A stretch of 64,000 nt of DNA from Kluyvera intermedia (GCF_034424175.1 NZ_CP139986.1:2604001-2668000), one strand, 5' to 3'. Shown: positions 1-7,897, counted from the first letter of the stretch. Notes: a model not told the origin generated them from the letters alone. Numbers and translations: made by a program.

Positions 1-135
1 ATTATGGGCAACCGAGGCACCGGTCTCCAGACCCGCCAGCATGTGTTCCGGCAGCGCCACCACGTGAGTGCGGAAGTTTGGTTTTTCATCAATGGACACG
101 ATTTTTGCCGTGCCCTGCACAATACCAGTGAACAT
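1..135 (-). CDS. ribE: Riboflavin synthase (alpha subunit), 5' end only
   Basis: The first 45 codons are present and the gene runs off the left edge of the window. Read on the minus strand the protein starts MFTGIVQGTAKIVSIDEK, the N-terminus of riboflavin synthase, which dismutates two 6,7-dimethyl-8-ribityllumazines to riboflavin in the cytosol. The ATG is at 135-133. The gene is divergent from mdtK, as in E. coli, where it is named ribC or ribE. I see no FMN riboswitch here, as expected, since that element sits upstream of ribB in enterics. Confidence 0.93.
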   Translation of the reverse strand, partial: MFTGIVQGTAKIVSIDEKPNFRTHVVALPEHMLAGLETGASVAHN

Positions 136-387
136 GCAGTTAACTCCTGTTAATCGTCTATTTCAGTACGTGTACCGATTCATCTGCTAGGCACAATAGC
201 AGTTGATAAAACAGGTTGCTACCTTCCACACCCTACCGCTGATTTTTTGACTAGATTAATAGCAAATCCTCGCTACAATAACGGAGAAATTCCTCTATTT
301 ATTCTTCTTGCTGCCGGTTAAGGCGGTTTTTCTGTCTCCCGTACTCGCTGTACGGCGAGAATAAATAACAACAATACAGGTGTTCAC

Positions 388-1761
388 GTGCAGAAGTACT
401 TTGTCGAAGCGCGTCAGTTATTAGCTCTGGCAATCCCGGTTATCCTTGCGCAGGTTGCCCAAACGGCAATGGGATTTGTCGATACCGTCATGGCTGGGGG
501 TTACAGTGCCACCGACATGGCCGCGGTCGCCATCGGGACATCAATCTGGCTCCCAGCGATTCTTTTCGGCCATGGTTTGCTGCTGGCGATGACACCGGTC
601 ATTGCTCAGCTTAATGGTTCAGGCCGACGCGAACGTATTGCCATGCAGGTCCGTCAGGGCTTCTGGCTCGCAGGATTTGTCTCTGTGCTCATCATGGTAG
701 TGCTATGGAACGCGGGTTACATTATTCGTTCAATGCACAATATTGATCCGGCGTTGGCAGATAAAGCCGTCGGTTATTTGCGCGCACTGCTGTGGGGCGC
801 ACCGGGCTACCTGTTCTTCCAGGTCGCGCGTAATCAGTGTGAAGGGTTGGCAAAAACCAAGCCAGGCATGGTAATGGGCTTTATTGGCCTGCTGGTCAAT
901 ATCCCAGTGAACTACATCTTTATTTACGGCCACTTCGGTATGCCGGAATTGGGCGGCGTAGGCTGCGGTGTAGCGACAGCATCGGTCTATTGGGTGATGT
1001 TCTTTAGCATGCTTTATTATGTGCGTCATGCTGGTTCTATGCGCGATATTCGTAGCCCGGAGCGCTTTACCCGCCCTGACCCCGTTATTTTGAAGCGATT
1101 GACAACGCTTGGCTTACCTATCGCGCTGGCGCTTTTCTTCGAGGTGACGCTATTCGCCGTGGTTGCACTGCTGGTTTCGCCATTAGGCATTGTCGATGTT
1201 GCCGGACACCAGATTGCGTTGAACTTCAGCTCGCTGATGTTCGTCTTGCCAATGTCACTTGCGGCAGCGGTCACGATCCGTGTGGGCTTTCGTCTTGGAC
1301 AAGGCTCGACGCCTGACGCGCAGGTTTCCGCGCGCACCGGTATTGGCGTAGGGATTTGCATGGCAATGTGTACCGCGATATTCACCACCCTGATGCGTAC
1401 GCACATTGCACTGTTGTACAACGATAACCCCGAGGTCGTGACGCTGGCGGCACAGCTGATGTTACTGGCGGCGTTGTATCAGCTTTCTGATTCCATCCAG
1501 GTGATTGGGAGCGGGATTTTGCGCGGGTATAAAGATACGCGTTCGATTTTCTTTATTACCTTCATCGCTTATTGGGTATTAGGTCTACCGTGCGGCTACG
1601 TGCTGGCGTTGACCGATCTGGTTGTCGACAGAATGGGCCCTGCGGGATTCTGGTGGGGCTTTATCATCGGCCTGACCTCTGCGGCAGTGATGATGATGTT
1701 GCGCATGCGCTTCCTGCAACGCCAACCGGCGGCGGTTATTCTCCAGCGCGCGGCACGTTAA
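388..1761 (+). CDS. mdtK: Multidrug/Na+ MATE antiporter MdtK (NorM)
   Basis: This 457-residue integral inner-membrane protein of the MATE family exports cationic drugs and fluoroquinolones in exchange for Na+ or H+. Start to end it matches E. coli MdtK (457 residues), including the N-terminal stretch QTAMGFVDTVMAGGYSATD and the repeated 6+6 helix architecture. The start codon is GTG at 388, preceded by a weak purine stretch (ACAGGTG); it reproduces the family N-terminus MQKY. It is divergent from ribE and converges on zinT across a hairpin at 1772-1801. Nothing suggests truncation. Confidence 0.95.
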   Translation: MQKYFVEARQLLALAIPVILAQVAQTAMGFVDTVMAGGYSATDMAAVAIGTSIWLPAILFGHGLLLAMTPVIAQLNGSGRRERIAMQVRQGFWLAGFVSVLIMVVLWNAGYIIRSMHNIDPALADKAVGYLRALLWGAPGYLFFQVARNQCEGLAKTKPGMVMGFIGLLVNIPVNYIFIYGHFGMPELGGVGCGVATASVYWVMFFSMLYYVRHAGSMRDIRSPERFTRPDPVILKRLTTLGLPIALALFFEVTLFAVVALLVSPLGIVDVAGHQIALNFSSLMFVLPMSLAAAVTIRVGFRLGQGSTPDAQVSARTGIGVGICMAMCTAIFTTLMRTHIALLYNDNPEVVTLAAQLMLLAALYQLSDSIQVIGSGILRGYKDTRSIFFITFIAYWVLGLPCGYVLALTDLVVDRMGPAGFWWGFIIGLTSAAVMMMLRMRFLQRQPAAVILQRAAR

Positions 1762-1771
1762 AGATGCAGAC

Positions 1772-1801
1772 TGTCGCCCGGTAATACACCGCCGGGCGAC
1801 A
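1772..1801. terminator. Hairpin between convergent mdtK and zinT
   Basis: A 10-bp inverted repeat (TGTCGCCCGG / CCGGGCGACA) with a 10-nt loop lies between the two convergent stop codons. There is no long T-run on either side, so it may act as a bidirectional 3'-end hairpin rather than a strong intrinsic terminator. Confidence 0.55.
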
Positions 1802-1810
1802 TCTCATACT

Positions 1811-2458
1811 TTAGTGATGTAGCATCTCATCCACCACCTGCTGTTGGGTCAGCTGGTACGGATAATACGTCGGCCAGTTGTCCATCTCTTCAAGCAATGC
1901 TTCCTGCGATTGATTACCCATAAAGATATGGAAATGTGCCGATTTACGCGGTGCAATAGTGTGATCGCTAAACTGTACGAATTTCGGTGCCCCGGTGTTG
2001 GCTTGCTGACATTCGAACAGATAACGCACGCCCTGTTTGCCGGAGGCGTAAGTCAGGACTTTATGTCCGGCATAGCGATACTGGCAGGTACTGACCTTCT
2101 CCCCGACATGAAACTCCATCACGCCGTTTTCGATACCAATCATGTTCACATCGGTGGCGTAACCCTTGCGGTAGTACTCTTTAATCTCGGCAAAGGTTTT
2201 ACTTTTATCTTTTTCTGCCTTCTGCTTAAACACCGGATCCAGAGCGCCTGATAACAGATAACCATTAACCGACTCCCATATTCCATCCCAATCTGAAAGC
2301 GAGCGGTCTTTCACATCGCTGAGGTTAAAAATTCCCTCTGCCGCTTTCTGTTCTGTTGGGGTTAACGGCACACCGTGATCGTGATGCCCGTGCGCAAATG
2401 CCTGACCACTGATCATTAACGCCGCAACTATCACTGCAATTTTAGCTGACTGTTTCAC
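1811..2458 (-). CDS. zinT: Periplasmic zinc/cadmium-binding metallochaperone ZinT
   Basis: This 215-residue protein matches E. coli ZinT (YodA, 216 residues): a cleavable signal peptide ending near AFA, a His-rich N-terminus (HGHHDHG) and a calycin-like domain with the conserved FSDHTIAPRKSAHFHIFMGN region that carries metal-binding histidines. It binds Zn/Cd in the periplasm and works with ZnuA under zinc starvation. I chose the GTG at 2458: it follows AAGGAAATTTACGG, giving a good ribosome site, whereas the longer frame would add about 19 residues before the signal peptide. A Zur-type operator lies upstream at 2489-2513. Confidence 0.93.
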   Translation of the reverse strand: MKQSAKIAVIVAALMISGQAFAHGHHDHGVPLTPTEQKAAEGIFNLSDVKDRSLSDWDGIWESVNGYLLSGALDPVFKQKAEKDKSKTFAEIKEYYRKGYATDVNMIGIENGVMEFHVGEKVSTCQYRYAGHKVLTYASGKQGVRYLFECQQANTGAPKFVQFSDHTIAPRKSAHFHIFMGNQSQEALLEEMDNWPTYYPYQLTQQQVVDEMLHH

Positions 2459-2488
2459 CCGTAAATTTCCTTCGTCGAGATATGAGAC

Positions 2489-2513
2489 GCATAACGTTAT
2501 AACATAACATTTC
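2489..2513 (-). promoter_or_regulatory. Zur-type operator upstream of zinT
   Basis: Read on the minus strand this begins GAAATGTTATGTTATAACGT, close to the enterobacterial Zur consensus GAAATGTTATAwTATAACATTTC. It lies about 30 bp upstream of the zinT GTG. ZinT is Zur-repressed in E. coli, so the assignment fits both sequence and context. Confidence 0.8.
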
Positions 2514-2680
2514 AATTTTCAACAATGAATGTCAAAATGTATTCGCCGTGAGCAAGGATAAATCAGGATAAAAAACAGTCGCTAAAAGCCTGCGAGATCA
2601 ACGCAATCCCGGGTATGGCAGGAAAATACTTCTGAGGTGGGTAAAAGTTCTCCAGTCGGGTGAAATCAAACATTTTCCGC

Positions 2681-2709
2681 TTGCCACAACCCATGAGTGC
2701 CGCTAATAT
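2681..2709 (+). promoter_or_regulatory. Sigma-70 promoter of the tRNA-Val cluster
   Basis: A -35 element TTGCCA at 2681-2686 and a -10 element TAATAT at 2704-2709 are separated by 17 bp, placed about 26 bp before the first tRNA. Spacing and position suit a strong stable-RNA promoter. Confidence 0.65.
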
Positions 2710-2735
2710 TCGTTCCCGTTGCCACAAGCAACAAT

Positions 2736-2812
2736 GCGTCTGTAGCTCAGTTGGTTAGAGCACCACCTTGACATGGTGGGGGTCGATGGTTCGAGTCCAT
2801 TCAGACGCACCA
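2736..2812 (+). tRNA. valV: tRNA-Val (anticodon GAC)
   Basis: This 77-nt sequence has an encoded CCA end. The acceptor arms GCGTCTG and CAGACGC pair, the D arm is AGCTCAGTTGGTTAGAG, the anticodon loop is CTTGACA with anticodon GAC, and GGTTCGAGTCC forms the T loop region. E. coli has valV and valW at this position beside mdtK. Which copy corresponds to valV or valW is not decidable. Confidence 0.97.
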
Positions 2813-2817
2813 ATTAT

Positions 2818-2894
2818 GCGTTTATAGCTCAGTTGGTTAGAGCACCACCTTGACATGGTGGGGGTCGTTGGTTCGAGTCCAATTAAACGCACCA
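2818..2894 (+). tRNA. valW: tRNA-Val (anticodon GAC), second copy
   Basis: Second tandem copy, five bases after the first. Its acceptor stem differs (GCGTTTA with TAAACGC) and the T arm carries compensating changes, while the anticodon arm is unchanged. CCA is encoded. It closely resembles the E. coli valW/valV sequence. Confidence 0.97.
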
Positions 2895-2898
2895 TTAT

Positions 2899-2975
2899 GC
2901 GTCTGTAGCTCAGTTGGTTAGAGCACCACCTTGACATGGTGGGGGTCGATGGTTCGAGTCCATTCAGACGCACCA
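2899..2975 (+). tRNA. tRNA-Val (anticodon GAC), third copy
   Basis: Third tandem copy, apparently identical in sequence to the first, suggesting a recent duplication or gene conversion. E. coli K-12 has only two valine tRNAs here. Confidence 0.97.
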
Positions 2976-2994
2976 TATCTTTCTGATATGGTGC
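2970..2994 (+). terminator. Hairpin closing the tRNA-Val operon
   Basis: A perfect 10-bp inverted repeat (GCACCATATC / GATATGGTGC) with a 5-nt loop uses the last six bases of the third tRNA, including its CCA end. It is followed by a pyrimidine-rich but not purely T tract. It may be a processing or termination hairpin. Confidence 0.5.
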
Positions 2995-3020
2995 ATATTC
3001 CCTTCTATTCTCGTTTCCCG

Positions 3021-3338
3021 CTAAAGTTTCGTTAAGCGCTGTACGTTCAAGTTTTCTAATTTACCGTCGAGTATTTCAAGAAAATCATCGTGATATGACA
3101 TCGCGACGTGCTTCACCAGATCATCTTCAGATTTCCAGCGCTCGATAAACACAAAAGAGACGGCCCCTTTATTCGCCAGGTTGCGTACATCCGGAACCGC
3201 ATGACTTTCATGCAGATCGTATTGCAAACATCCCGCCTCCTGATGGGTGAGTGGCACCATGGTTTGCGCGGCTTTTCTGATGGTGTCGATATGTTCCGGG
3301 AAAGGCGTAAGGGTGGCTACTATCTTCACTTCGCTCAT
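3021..3338 (-). CDS. ABM-domain (antibiotic biosynthesis monooxygenase fold) protein, quinol monooxygenase-like
   Basis: This small 105-residue ferredoxin-like alpha/beta protein resembles the YgiN/LsrG group of ABM-fold enzymes. It has the typical motif order: a first strand KIVATLTPFP, then GCLQYDLHES, then FVFIERWKSEDDLVKHV. Such proteins oxidise quinols or isomerise small carbonyl compounds without cofactor; the substrate here is unknown. The start ATG at 3338 follows AAGGATCTCCA; a longer in-frame extension lacks a ribosome site. It lies 100 bp downstream of the cupin fusion gene on the same strand, probably one transcript. Confidence 0.85.
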   Translation of the reverse strand: MSEVKIVATLTPFPEHIDTIRKAAQTMVPLTHQEAGCLQYDLHESHAVPDVRNLANKGAVSFVFIERWKSEDDLVKHVAMSYHDDFLEILDGKLENLNVQRLTKL

Positions 3339-3438
3339 TGGAGATCCTTGATTTGTCGATGATAAACCCGGCGTTTGCACCGGGTACCTCAACTATTCAG
3401 GCTAGCAGCCTGCGCGATTTTATGCCACCAATGCGGTG

Positions 3439-4509
3439 TTATGGCAACTGCGCGTACTCTTCTTCGCTCACCGGTTCGAGCCACTCATTTGAAGCGCCTT
3501 CCGCTGGGACTTCTACCGCAATGTGGGCGAACCAGCTATCGTGTGCGGCGCCGTGCCAATGCTTGGTTCCCGCTGGAATATTGACCACATCGCCCGTTTT
3601 CAACTCGCACGCCGGTTGACCCCACGCCTGATACCAACCACGACCGCCAGTTACCAGCAGAATTTGACCGCCTTTGTGGTGGATATGCCAGTAGTTGCGA
3701 CAACCGGGCTCAAAGGCCACGTTGCCAATCGTAACCCCTTCACGCGATAGCATGGTCAGATAGCTATTTCCGGTGAAATATTTCGCATAGGCCTCGTTTT
3801 TTTCACCACGAGGGAACACGCTATTACCATCAAATTTCTCGTTCATATTCGCTCCAGAGTGCGTACTCATAGAAGTTGAGTCGTTTAGATACTGAGCCAG
3901 TACCGCGTGCGCATTTGTCGCGATATCCACAGGACACTTTGCCGCAAGTACAGCCACAAAAGCGTGCAACTGCTCGGTTGTGATGCCGTTATGTTGGCTG
4001 ATAGCAAAATGGCTTTTCAGCTGGCCTTCTGCACCAGGAATAGCCGCTAACGCGGAAACGCTGGCCAGCTCACGTGCCGACCAGTCCAGGGCATCGCGCT
4101 GGAAAATATCGCCAAACAGATGGGCCTTCAGGTAAACATCGATGGCAGGTGCAAAGTCGAATAGCGGGCCGCTCACCGGCTTGCCCACCAGCTGTGTCTG
4201 AGTGGTTGTGCCCGAGGCCAGGCTATCCCAATGATCGGGCTGTGGTGTGGATACAGCCCCCTCCTCGTCCTCAATACCCTGGCCCCGACGGGCGTTAACC
4301 ACCGCCATAAAACAACCCAAGCCGTTCAAGCTGCGTGGGAAACCACAATAGGCATAAAGCTGAACCAGTATTTCTTTGATTTCATTAATCGTAAGCCCCG
4401 CATCCAGCCCCTCATTAAGCGCAAGGGTTAGCTTTTCCATGTCGCCACGTGCGGTTAATGCCGCAATCGGGATCATCGCTTGCTGGCGTATATTCAGTGG
4501 GTTTTGCAT
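3439..4509 (-). CDS. Carboxymuconolactone decarboxylase (two domains) fused to a C-terminal cupin
   Basis: This 356-residue protein has three parts. Residues about 10-75 form a CMD/AhpD-like helical domain with the signature YAYCGFPRSLNG. Residues about 125-215 form a second CMD-like domain (WSARELASVSALAAIPGAEGQLKSH). Residues about 235-340 form a cupin with the metal-binding patterns HIHHKGGQILLVTGG and PAGTKHWHGA. CMD enzymes decarboxylate lactones or act as peroxidatic disulfide proteins; cupins often bind metal ions. The true reaction is unknown. The ATG at 4509 follows GGAGATAACATC. It is followed by the ABM protein gene and faces the permease gene across 347 bp. It has no counterpart at this place in E. 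coli K-12. Confidence 0.85.
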   Translation of the reverse strand: MQNPLNIRQQAMIPIAALTARGDMEKLTLALNEGLDAGLTINEIKEILVQLYAYCGFPRSLNGLGCFMAVVNARRGQGIEDEEGAVSTPQPDHWDSLASGTTTQTQLVGKPVSGPLFDFAPAIDVYLKAHLFGDIFQRDALDWSARELASVSALAAIPGAEGQLKSHFAISQHNGITTEQLHAFVAVLAAKCPVDIATNAHAVLAQYLNDSTSMSTHSGANMNEKFDGNSVFPRGEKNEAYAKYFTGNSYLTMLSREGVTIGNVAFEPGCRNYWHIHHKGGQILLVTGGRGWYQAWGQPACELKTGDVVNIPAGTKHWHGAAHDSWFAHIAVEVPAEGASNEWLEPVSEEEYAQLP

Positions 4510-4856
4510 GATGTTATCTCCGGCTGGGATGGCGTGTCCCAGTGAATGGGTGAATGCGGAAATTATAACGAGCTAAAACGAGATTGATTAGACGGGGAAA
4601 TCAGAACTGACCTATGAGTGAATTTCATTAATTGATTAGACCGACATTCAGCCACACCTCAACAAGCGGCGGTAAATCAATGAAGCATGCTCATCATTTA
4701 GCTAACCAATTCATTCACCACAATAATTCAGAGAATAAATAATGCACTTCATACCTTTCTCGCGGCATTTCATTCCTGTTTTCAGGCAATTAATACCAAT
4801 AACTCCCGGTAACGGCTAAAAAGGTCTACAGTCGTGTTTATTTGCAGGGCTCCCCT
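4510..4856. promoter_or_regulatory. Divergent intergenic region between the CMD-cupin gene and the permease
   Basis: This AT-rich region of 347 bp must hold both divergent promoters. The only clear structure is the direct repeat ATTGATTAGAC at 4583-4593 and 4631-4641, spaced 48 bp start to start, which could be an operator pair. I see no RNA gene or terminator. Confidence 0.4.
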
Positions 4857-6158
4857 ATGCTGACTCTCCGCTTCACGCGTGAAAACCTATTGTCCGGTTT
4901 CCAGTGGTTTTTCTTCATCTTCTGCAACACCGTAGTCGTTCCGCCGACGCTGGTTTCCGCCTTCCATCTGCCAGAAAACAGTCTGTTGATGCTGACGCAG
5001 TACGCCTTTCTAACCACCGCTGTGGCCTGTTTGTTGCAGGTCTTATTCGGCCACCGCCGCGCTATTATGGAAGGGCCGACAGGCCTGTGGTGGGGAACTA
5101 TTCTGACGATTACCCTTGCCGAAGCCTCACGCGGCACACCGCTAAATGATATTGCTAGCAGCCTGGCGGTGGGGATTGCTATCTCGGCGGTGATGACAAT
5201 AGTGATTGGTATCAGCGGACTGGGGAGCCGTCTGGCGCGATTATTCACGCCATCAGTGATGGTGGTCTTTATGTTGTTGCTCGGCGCCCAGCTCACCACC
5301 ATCTTTTTTAAAGGCATGCTGGGATTACCTTTCGGCATGGCTACATCGACCGTCAGCCTTTCACTGGCCCCGTTCGCAATGGCGGTCGCTGTGATGTTTT
5401 TTGTCATCGGGCTTATCGTCTTTTTACCCCAGCGCATCTCACGCTATGCGCTGCTTATTGGTACCGTGATCGGTTGGGCCGTCTGGAGACTCTGTTTTGG
5501 CGGTTCCGCCATCGATACGGGCAGCCTGCACTGGCAATGGTTCCCGCTGGGGAGTCATGGCACGCTGTCGCCTGGCATTATCCTGACCGCCGTGATCACC
5601 GGTCTGGTGAACATTAGCAATACCTACGGCGCGCTACGCGGGACAGATACGTTTTATCCGCAAACCGTTCCCGATAACGCGCATTATCGGCGCAGTTTTG
5701 TCGTCTCGGGGGTTATTACCTTACTGAGCGTACCCTTAGCGGTGATCCCTTTTTCACCGTTCGTATCCTCGGTTGGACTGTTGACCCAAACGGGTGACAG
5801 CTCGCAGAAATCATTTTTATATGGCGCGTTGCTATTCCTGCTGGTCGCCATTGTGGCCCCGCTCACCCGCTTCTTCTGTGCGATTCCGCTGGGCGTCAGC
5901 AGCGCGGTAATGTTGGTTTCCTATCTGCCGCTGCTCTTTTCCAGCCTGGTCTTTAGCCAGCAGGTCAAACTGACCTCACGGAATATTTACCGTCTGGCAT
6001 TACCGCTCTTTATCGGACTGTTTTTGATGAGTTTACCGCCGGTGTATTTACAGGATATCCCGCTGACCATTCGCCCTTTGCTCAGTAACGGCCTTCTGGT
6101 CGGGATTTTACTCGCGGTAGTGGTGGATAATCTGATTCCGTGGGATCGGCTTAAATAG
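4857..6158 (+). CDS. NCS2-family nucleobase permease, YbbY-like
   Basis: This 433-residue polytopic membrane protein of the uracil/xanthine (NCS2) permease family is nearly colinear with E. coli YbbY, for example in LLSGFQWFFFIFCNTVVVPP, RRAIMEGPTGLWWGTILTIT and GLVNISNTYGALRGTD. YbbY is a putative purine importer in the allantoin cluster of E. coli, but no allantoin genes are seen here. I place the start at ATG 4857, after GCAGGGCTCCCCT, matching the YbbY N-terminus; a TTG 15 bp upstream is unlikely. A GC hairpin follows the stop. Confidence 0.88.
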   Translation: MLTLRFTRENLLSGFQWFFFIFCNTVVVPPTLVSAFHLPENSLLMLTQYAFLTTAVACLLQVLFGHRRAIMEGPTGLWWGTILTITLAEASRGTPLNDIASSLAVGIAISAVMTIVIGISGLGSRLARLFTPSVMVVFMLLLGAQLTTIFFKGMLGLPFGMATSTVSLSLAPFAMAVAVMFFVIGLIVFLPQRISRYALLIGTVIGWAVWRLCFGGSAIDTGSLHWQWFPLGSHGTLSPGIILTAVITGLVNISNTYGALRGTDTFYPQTVPDNAHYRRSFVVSGVITLLSVPLAVIPFSPFVSSVGLLTQTGDSSQKSFLYGALLFLLVAIVAPLTRFFCAIPLGVSSAVMLVSYLPLLFSSLVFSQQVKLTSRNIYRLALPLFIGLFLMSLPPVYLQDIPLTIRPLLSNGLLVGILLAVVVDNLIPWDRLK

Positions 6159-6190
6159 GTATTTCTGAATAACACCGCTTTCTGGAAACA

Positions 6191-6212
6191 ACAACGGGCA
6201 CCTCGGTGCCCG
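6191..6212. terminator. Bidirectional hairpin between the permease gene and glgS
   Basis: AACGGGCACC and GGTGCCCGTT form a near-perfect palindrome with a 2-nt loop between two convergent genes. There is only a short T-rich flank, so terminator strength is uncertain. Confidence 0.5.
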
Positions 6213-6219
6213 TTAACGT

Positions 6220-6426
6220 TTAACACACTTCAAGCGCTCGCTCTTTTGCCTTTTCAGCCTGCTGTTTGTATATCTCGTACCGTGCTTCAAACCAGGTTCT
6301 CTGCTGCTCGTTCATGTTTCCCGTGACTGCATGGATATCGACAGGTTGGCCAAGCGACTGCATACGGGCAAAACTGCGAGCCAAAAAATCAAAATTGGTT
6401 AATGCCTGTGGGTCCTGTTTCTGCAT
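6220..6426 (-). CDS. glgS: Surface composition regulator GlgS (ScoR)
   Basis: This 68-residue protein matches E. coli GlgS/ScoR (66 residues) through NFDFLARSFARM, GQPVDIHAVTGNM and the tyrosine-rich second half. GlgS is a small cytoplasmic two-helix protein once linked to glycogen and now known as a negative regulator of flagella and type 1 fimbriae. The start ATG at 6426 follows the strong site GGAGGGATATGCA. In E. coli glgS lies elsewhere (near minute 68), so the copy here is either a relocation or a paralogue. Confidence 0.88.
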   Translation of the reverse strand: MQKQDPQALTNFDFLARSFARMQSLGQPVDIHAVTGNMNEQQRTWFEARYEIYKQQAEKAKERALEVC

Positions 6427-6676
6427 TGCATATCCCTCCGAGCTGGTGATCATTTTCAAGGTTATATGCTTTCCTGTTTCCAGTATTCGCCTGTTATCGA
6501 TTCTTTTTTGTACACTGCGTGCGCATAACACCGCGTGACTTCACACTTCAGCCTTTCACCGAAGGGCAGGAAGCGGTTCGTGCGAAATACGAGACCGGCA
6601 TCACAACCGGGTACATTCCTCAACATTTTTGCAATATACTGTGTTAAGGGTAGAACAGTAAAAACACAGGTGATGA

Positions 6677-6817
6677 ATGGAAATAGATCTCGAAAATCTG
6701 GTCTTTGACGGACTGGATGAAGCGCAAGAACGTAATGCAGAACGTCTGGACGACGCAGACAAGAAGGCACAAGCGATTATTGCCGACGATGACTGCGGCG
6801 ACGCCTGCAAAATCTGA
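6677..6817 (+). CDS. Small acidic hypothetical protein (46 residues)
   Basis: I do not recognise this ORF. It begins ATG at 6677 after AGGTGATGA, a good ribosome site, and encodes MEIDLENLVFDGLDEAQER at the N-terminus and DDDCGDACKI at the C-terminus. Fifteen of 46 residues are acidic, the middle is a predicted helix, and two cysteines are spaced CxxxC at positions 40 and 44. A strong intrinsic terminator follows directly, which supports a real transcription unit. The promoter region lies between it and the divergent glgS gene. It might be a metal- or redox-responsive small protein, but no function is assigned. Confidence 0.6.
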   Translation: MEIDLENLVFDGLDEAQERNAERLDDADKKAQAIIADDDCGDACKI

Positions 6818-6821
6818 TAAA

Positions 6822-6851
6822 AAAAACCGACATTAATGTCGGTTTTTTTTT
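6822..6851 (+). terminator. Intrinsic terminator after the 46-residue ORF
   Basis: ACCGACATT and AATGTCGGT form a 9-bp stem flanked by an A-run upstream and nine Ts downstream. It is strong on the plus strand and symmetrical enough to act in both directions. Confidence 0.9.
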
Positions 6852-7021
6852 GCGATGAGATGCGTTTCCATTTTAATCAATTCACTCACTCTCGCCCTTG
6901 AGAGTTGAGAAATGGCCCGATACACAGATACGCGGCCATAAATGAGCTGTACTCAGCGATGTAGCAATTTCGGGTTGCTCTGTTTACTACGCCGACACAG
7001 CCATTCCATTGCCGGTTATCC

Positions 7022-7897
7022 TTAAACCTGACCCGCGTTATCAAGCCAGGCATACACCGCCGCCAGATCCTGCTCGGCAAGTCCTCCCTCTGCCGCCTGC
7101 GCCCACAGTTGGGTGATATCCTGCATCATCGGCATCGTTCCTTCAGAGGCATTCGCCAGCGCCAGACGTGCATCTTTAAGCGCATGCTGAAGCTGCATCT
7201 GCGGGGTGTAATCGTCTTTGCGGATCATCTCCAGCTTTCCCTTCACATACGGAGCCGCCAGCGGACCGCCTTCCAGCGTTTCCCACAGCTGTTCAGGCGT
7301 AAAGCCAAACTGTTTTGCCAGTTGCATACTTTCAGCGACGCCCTGCATCATCGTAATCAACCAGGCATTGACAACCAGCTTCATTTTCTGGCTGTTGCCC
7401 GCCTCTCCGTACCACTGGGTGCCGCGAGAAATCGCGTCAAAGACCTGTTGCGCCGCAGCTGCACGCGCCTTATCACCGCTCGCCATCACCAGAATCTGCG
7501 CATTCTCCGCCGGCGCTTTAGTGCCGGATACCGGGGCATCAAGATAGAGCATATCCGGACGCAACGTTTCCAGCAGTGCGATGGCCTCGGCGGTTTCATG
7601 AATACCGATAGTCCCCATCTGGCAGAATGTTGCCCCTTGTGGGCAGGACGGCGCAATGGCGCGAATGCTGGCAAGCGTGGCATCGCCATCGGTCAACATG
7701 GCGATAATAACCCCGGCATCTGCCACCGCCAGTTGCGCATCATTACACAGTTGCAGACCGTGAATCTGGAGATCTTCACCGCGTCCCGGCGTTCGGTTCC
7801 AGCCGTAGACCGTGAAGCCTTTTTTTAGCAAGTTGGCGGCAAATGCGTGCCCCATTGCCCCTAATCCCAACACCGCTACCGCAGGCAATGCCTTCAT
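7022..7897 (-). CDS. NAD(P)-dependent beta-hydroxyacid dehydrogenase (HIBADH family)
   Basis: This 291-residue protein has a Rossmann N-terminus with GLGAMGHAFAANLLKKG and WNRTPGR, the substrate-binding signature DAPVSGTKAPAE, and the catalytic lysine segment GNSQKMKLVVNAW, as in 3-hydroxyisobutyrate and tartronate semialdehyde reductases (GarR, YihU). It would oxidise or reduce a small beta-hydroxyacid; the substrate cannot be told. It lies 114 bp downstream of the RpiR regulator on the same strand and may be the end of the siderophore operon or its own unit controlled by that regulator. A weak ribosome site (GAGGAGAG) precedes the ATG at 7897. Confidence 0.88.
   Translation of the reverse strand: MKALPAVAVLGLGAMGHAFAANLLKKGFTVYGWNRTPGRGEDLQIHGLQLCNDAQLAVADAGVIIAMLTDGDATLASIRAIAPSCPQGATFCQMGTIGIHETAEAIALLETLRPDMLYLDAPVSGTKAPAENAQILVMASGDKARAAAAQQVFDAISRGTQWYGEAGNSQKMKLVVNAWLITMMQGVAESMQLAKQFGFTPEQLWETLEGGPLAAPYVKGKLEMIRKDDYTPQMQLQHALKDARLALANASEGTMPMMQDITQLWAQAAEGGLAEQDLAAVYAWLDNAGQV

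Noticed and set aside
2755..2976. Minus-strand 73-codon open frame with internal repeats
   Set aside because: It is the reverse complement of three tandem tRNA-Val genes; the protein repeats merely mirror the tRNA copies.
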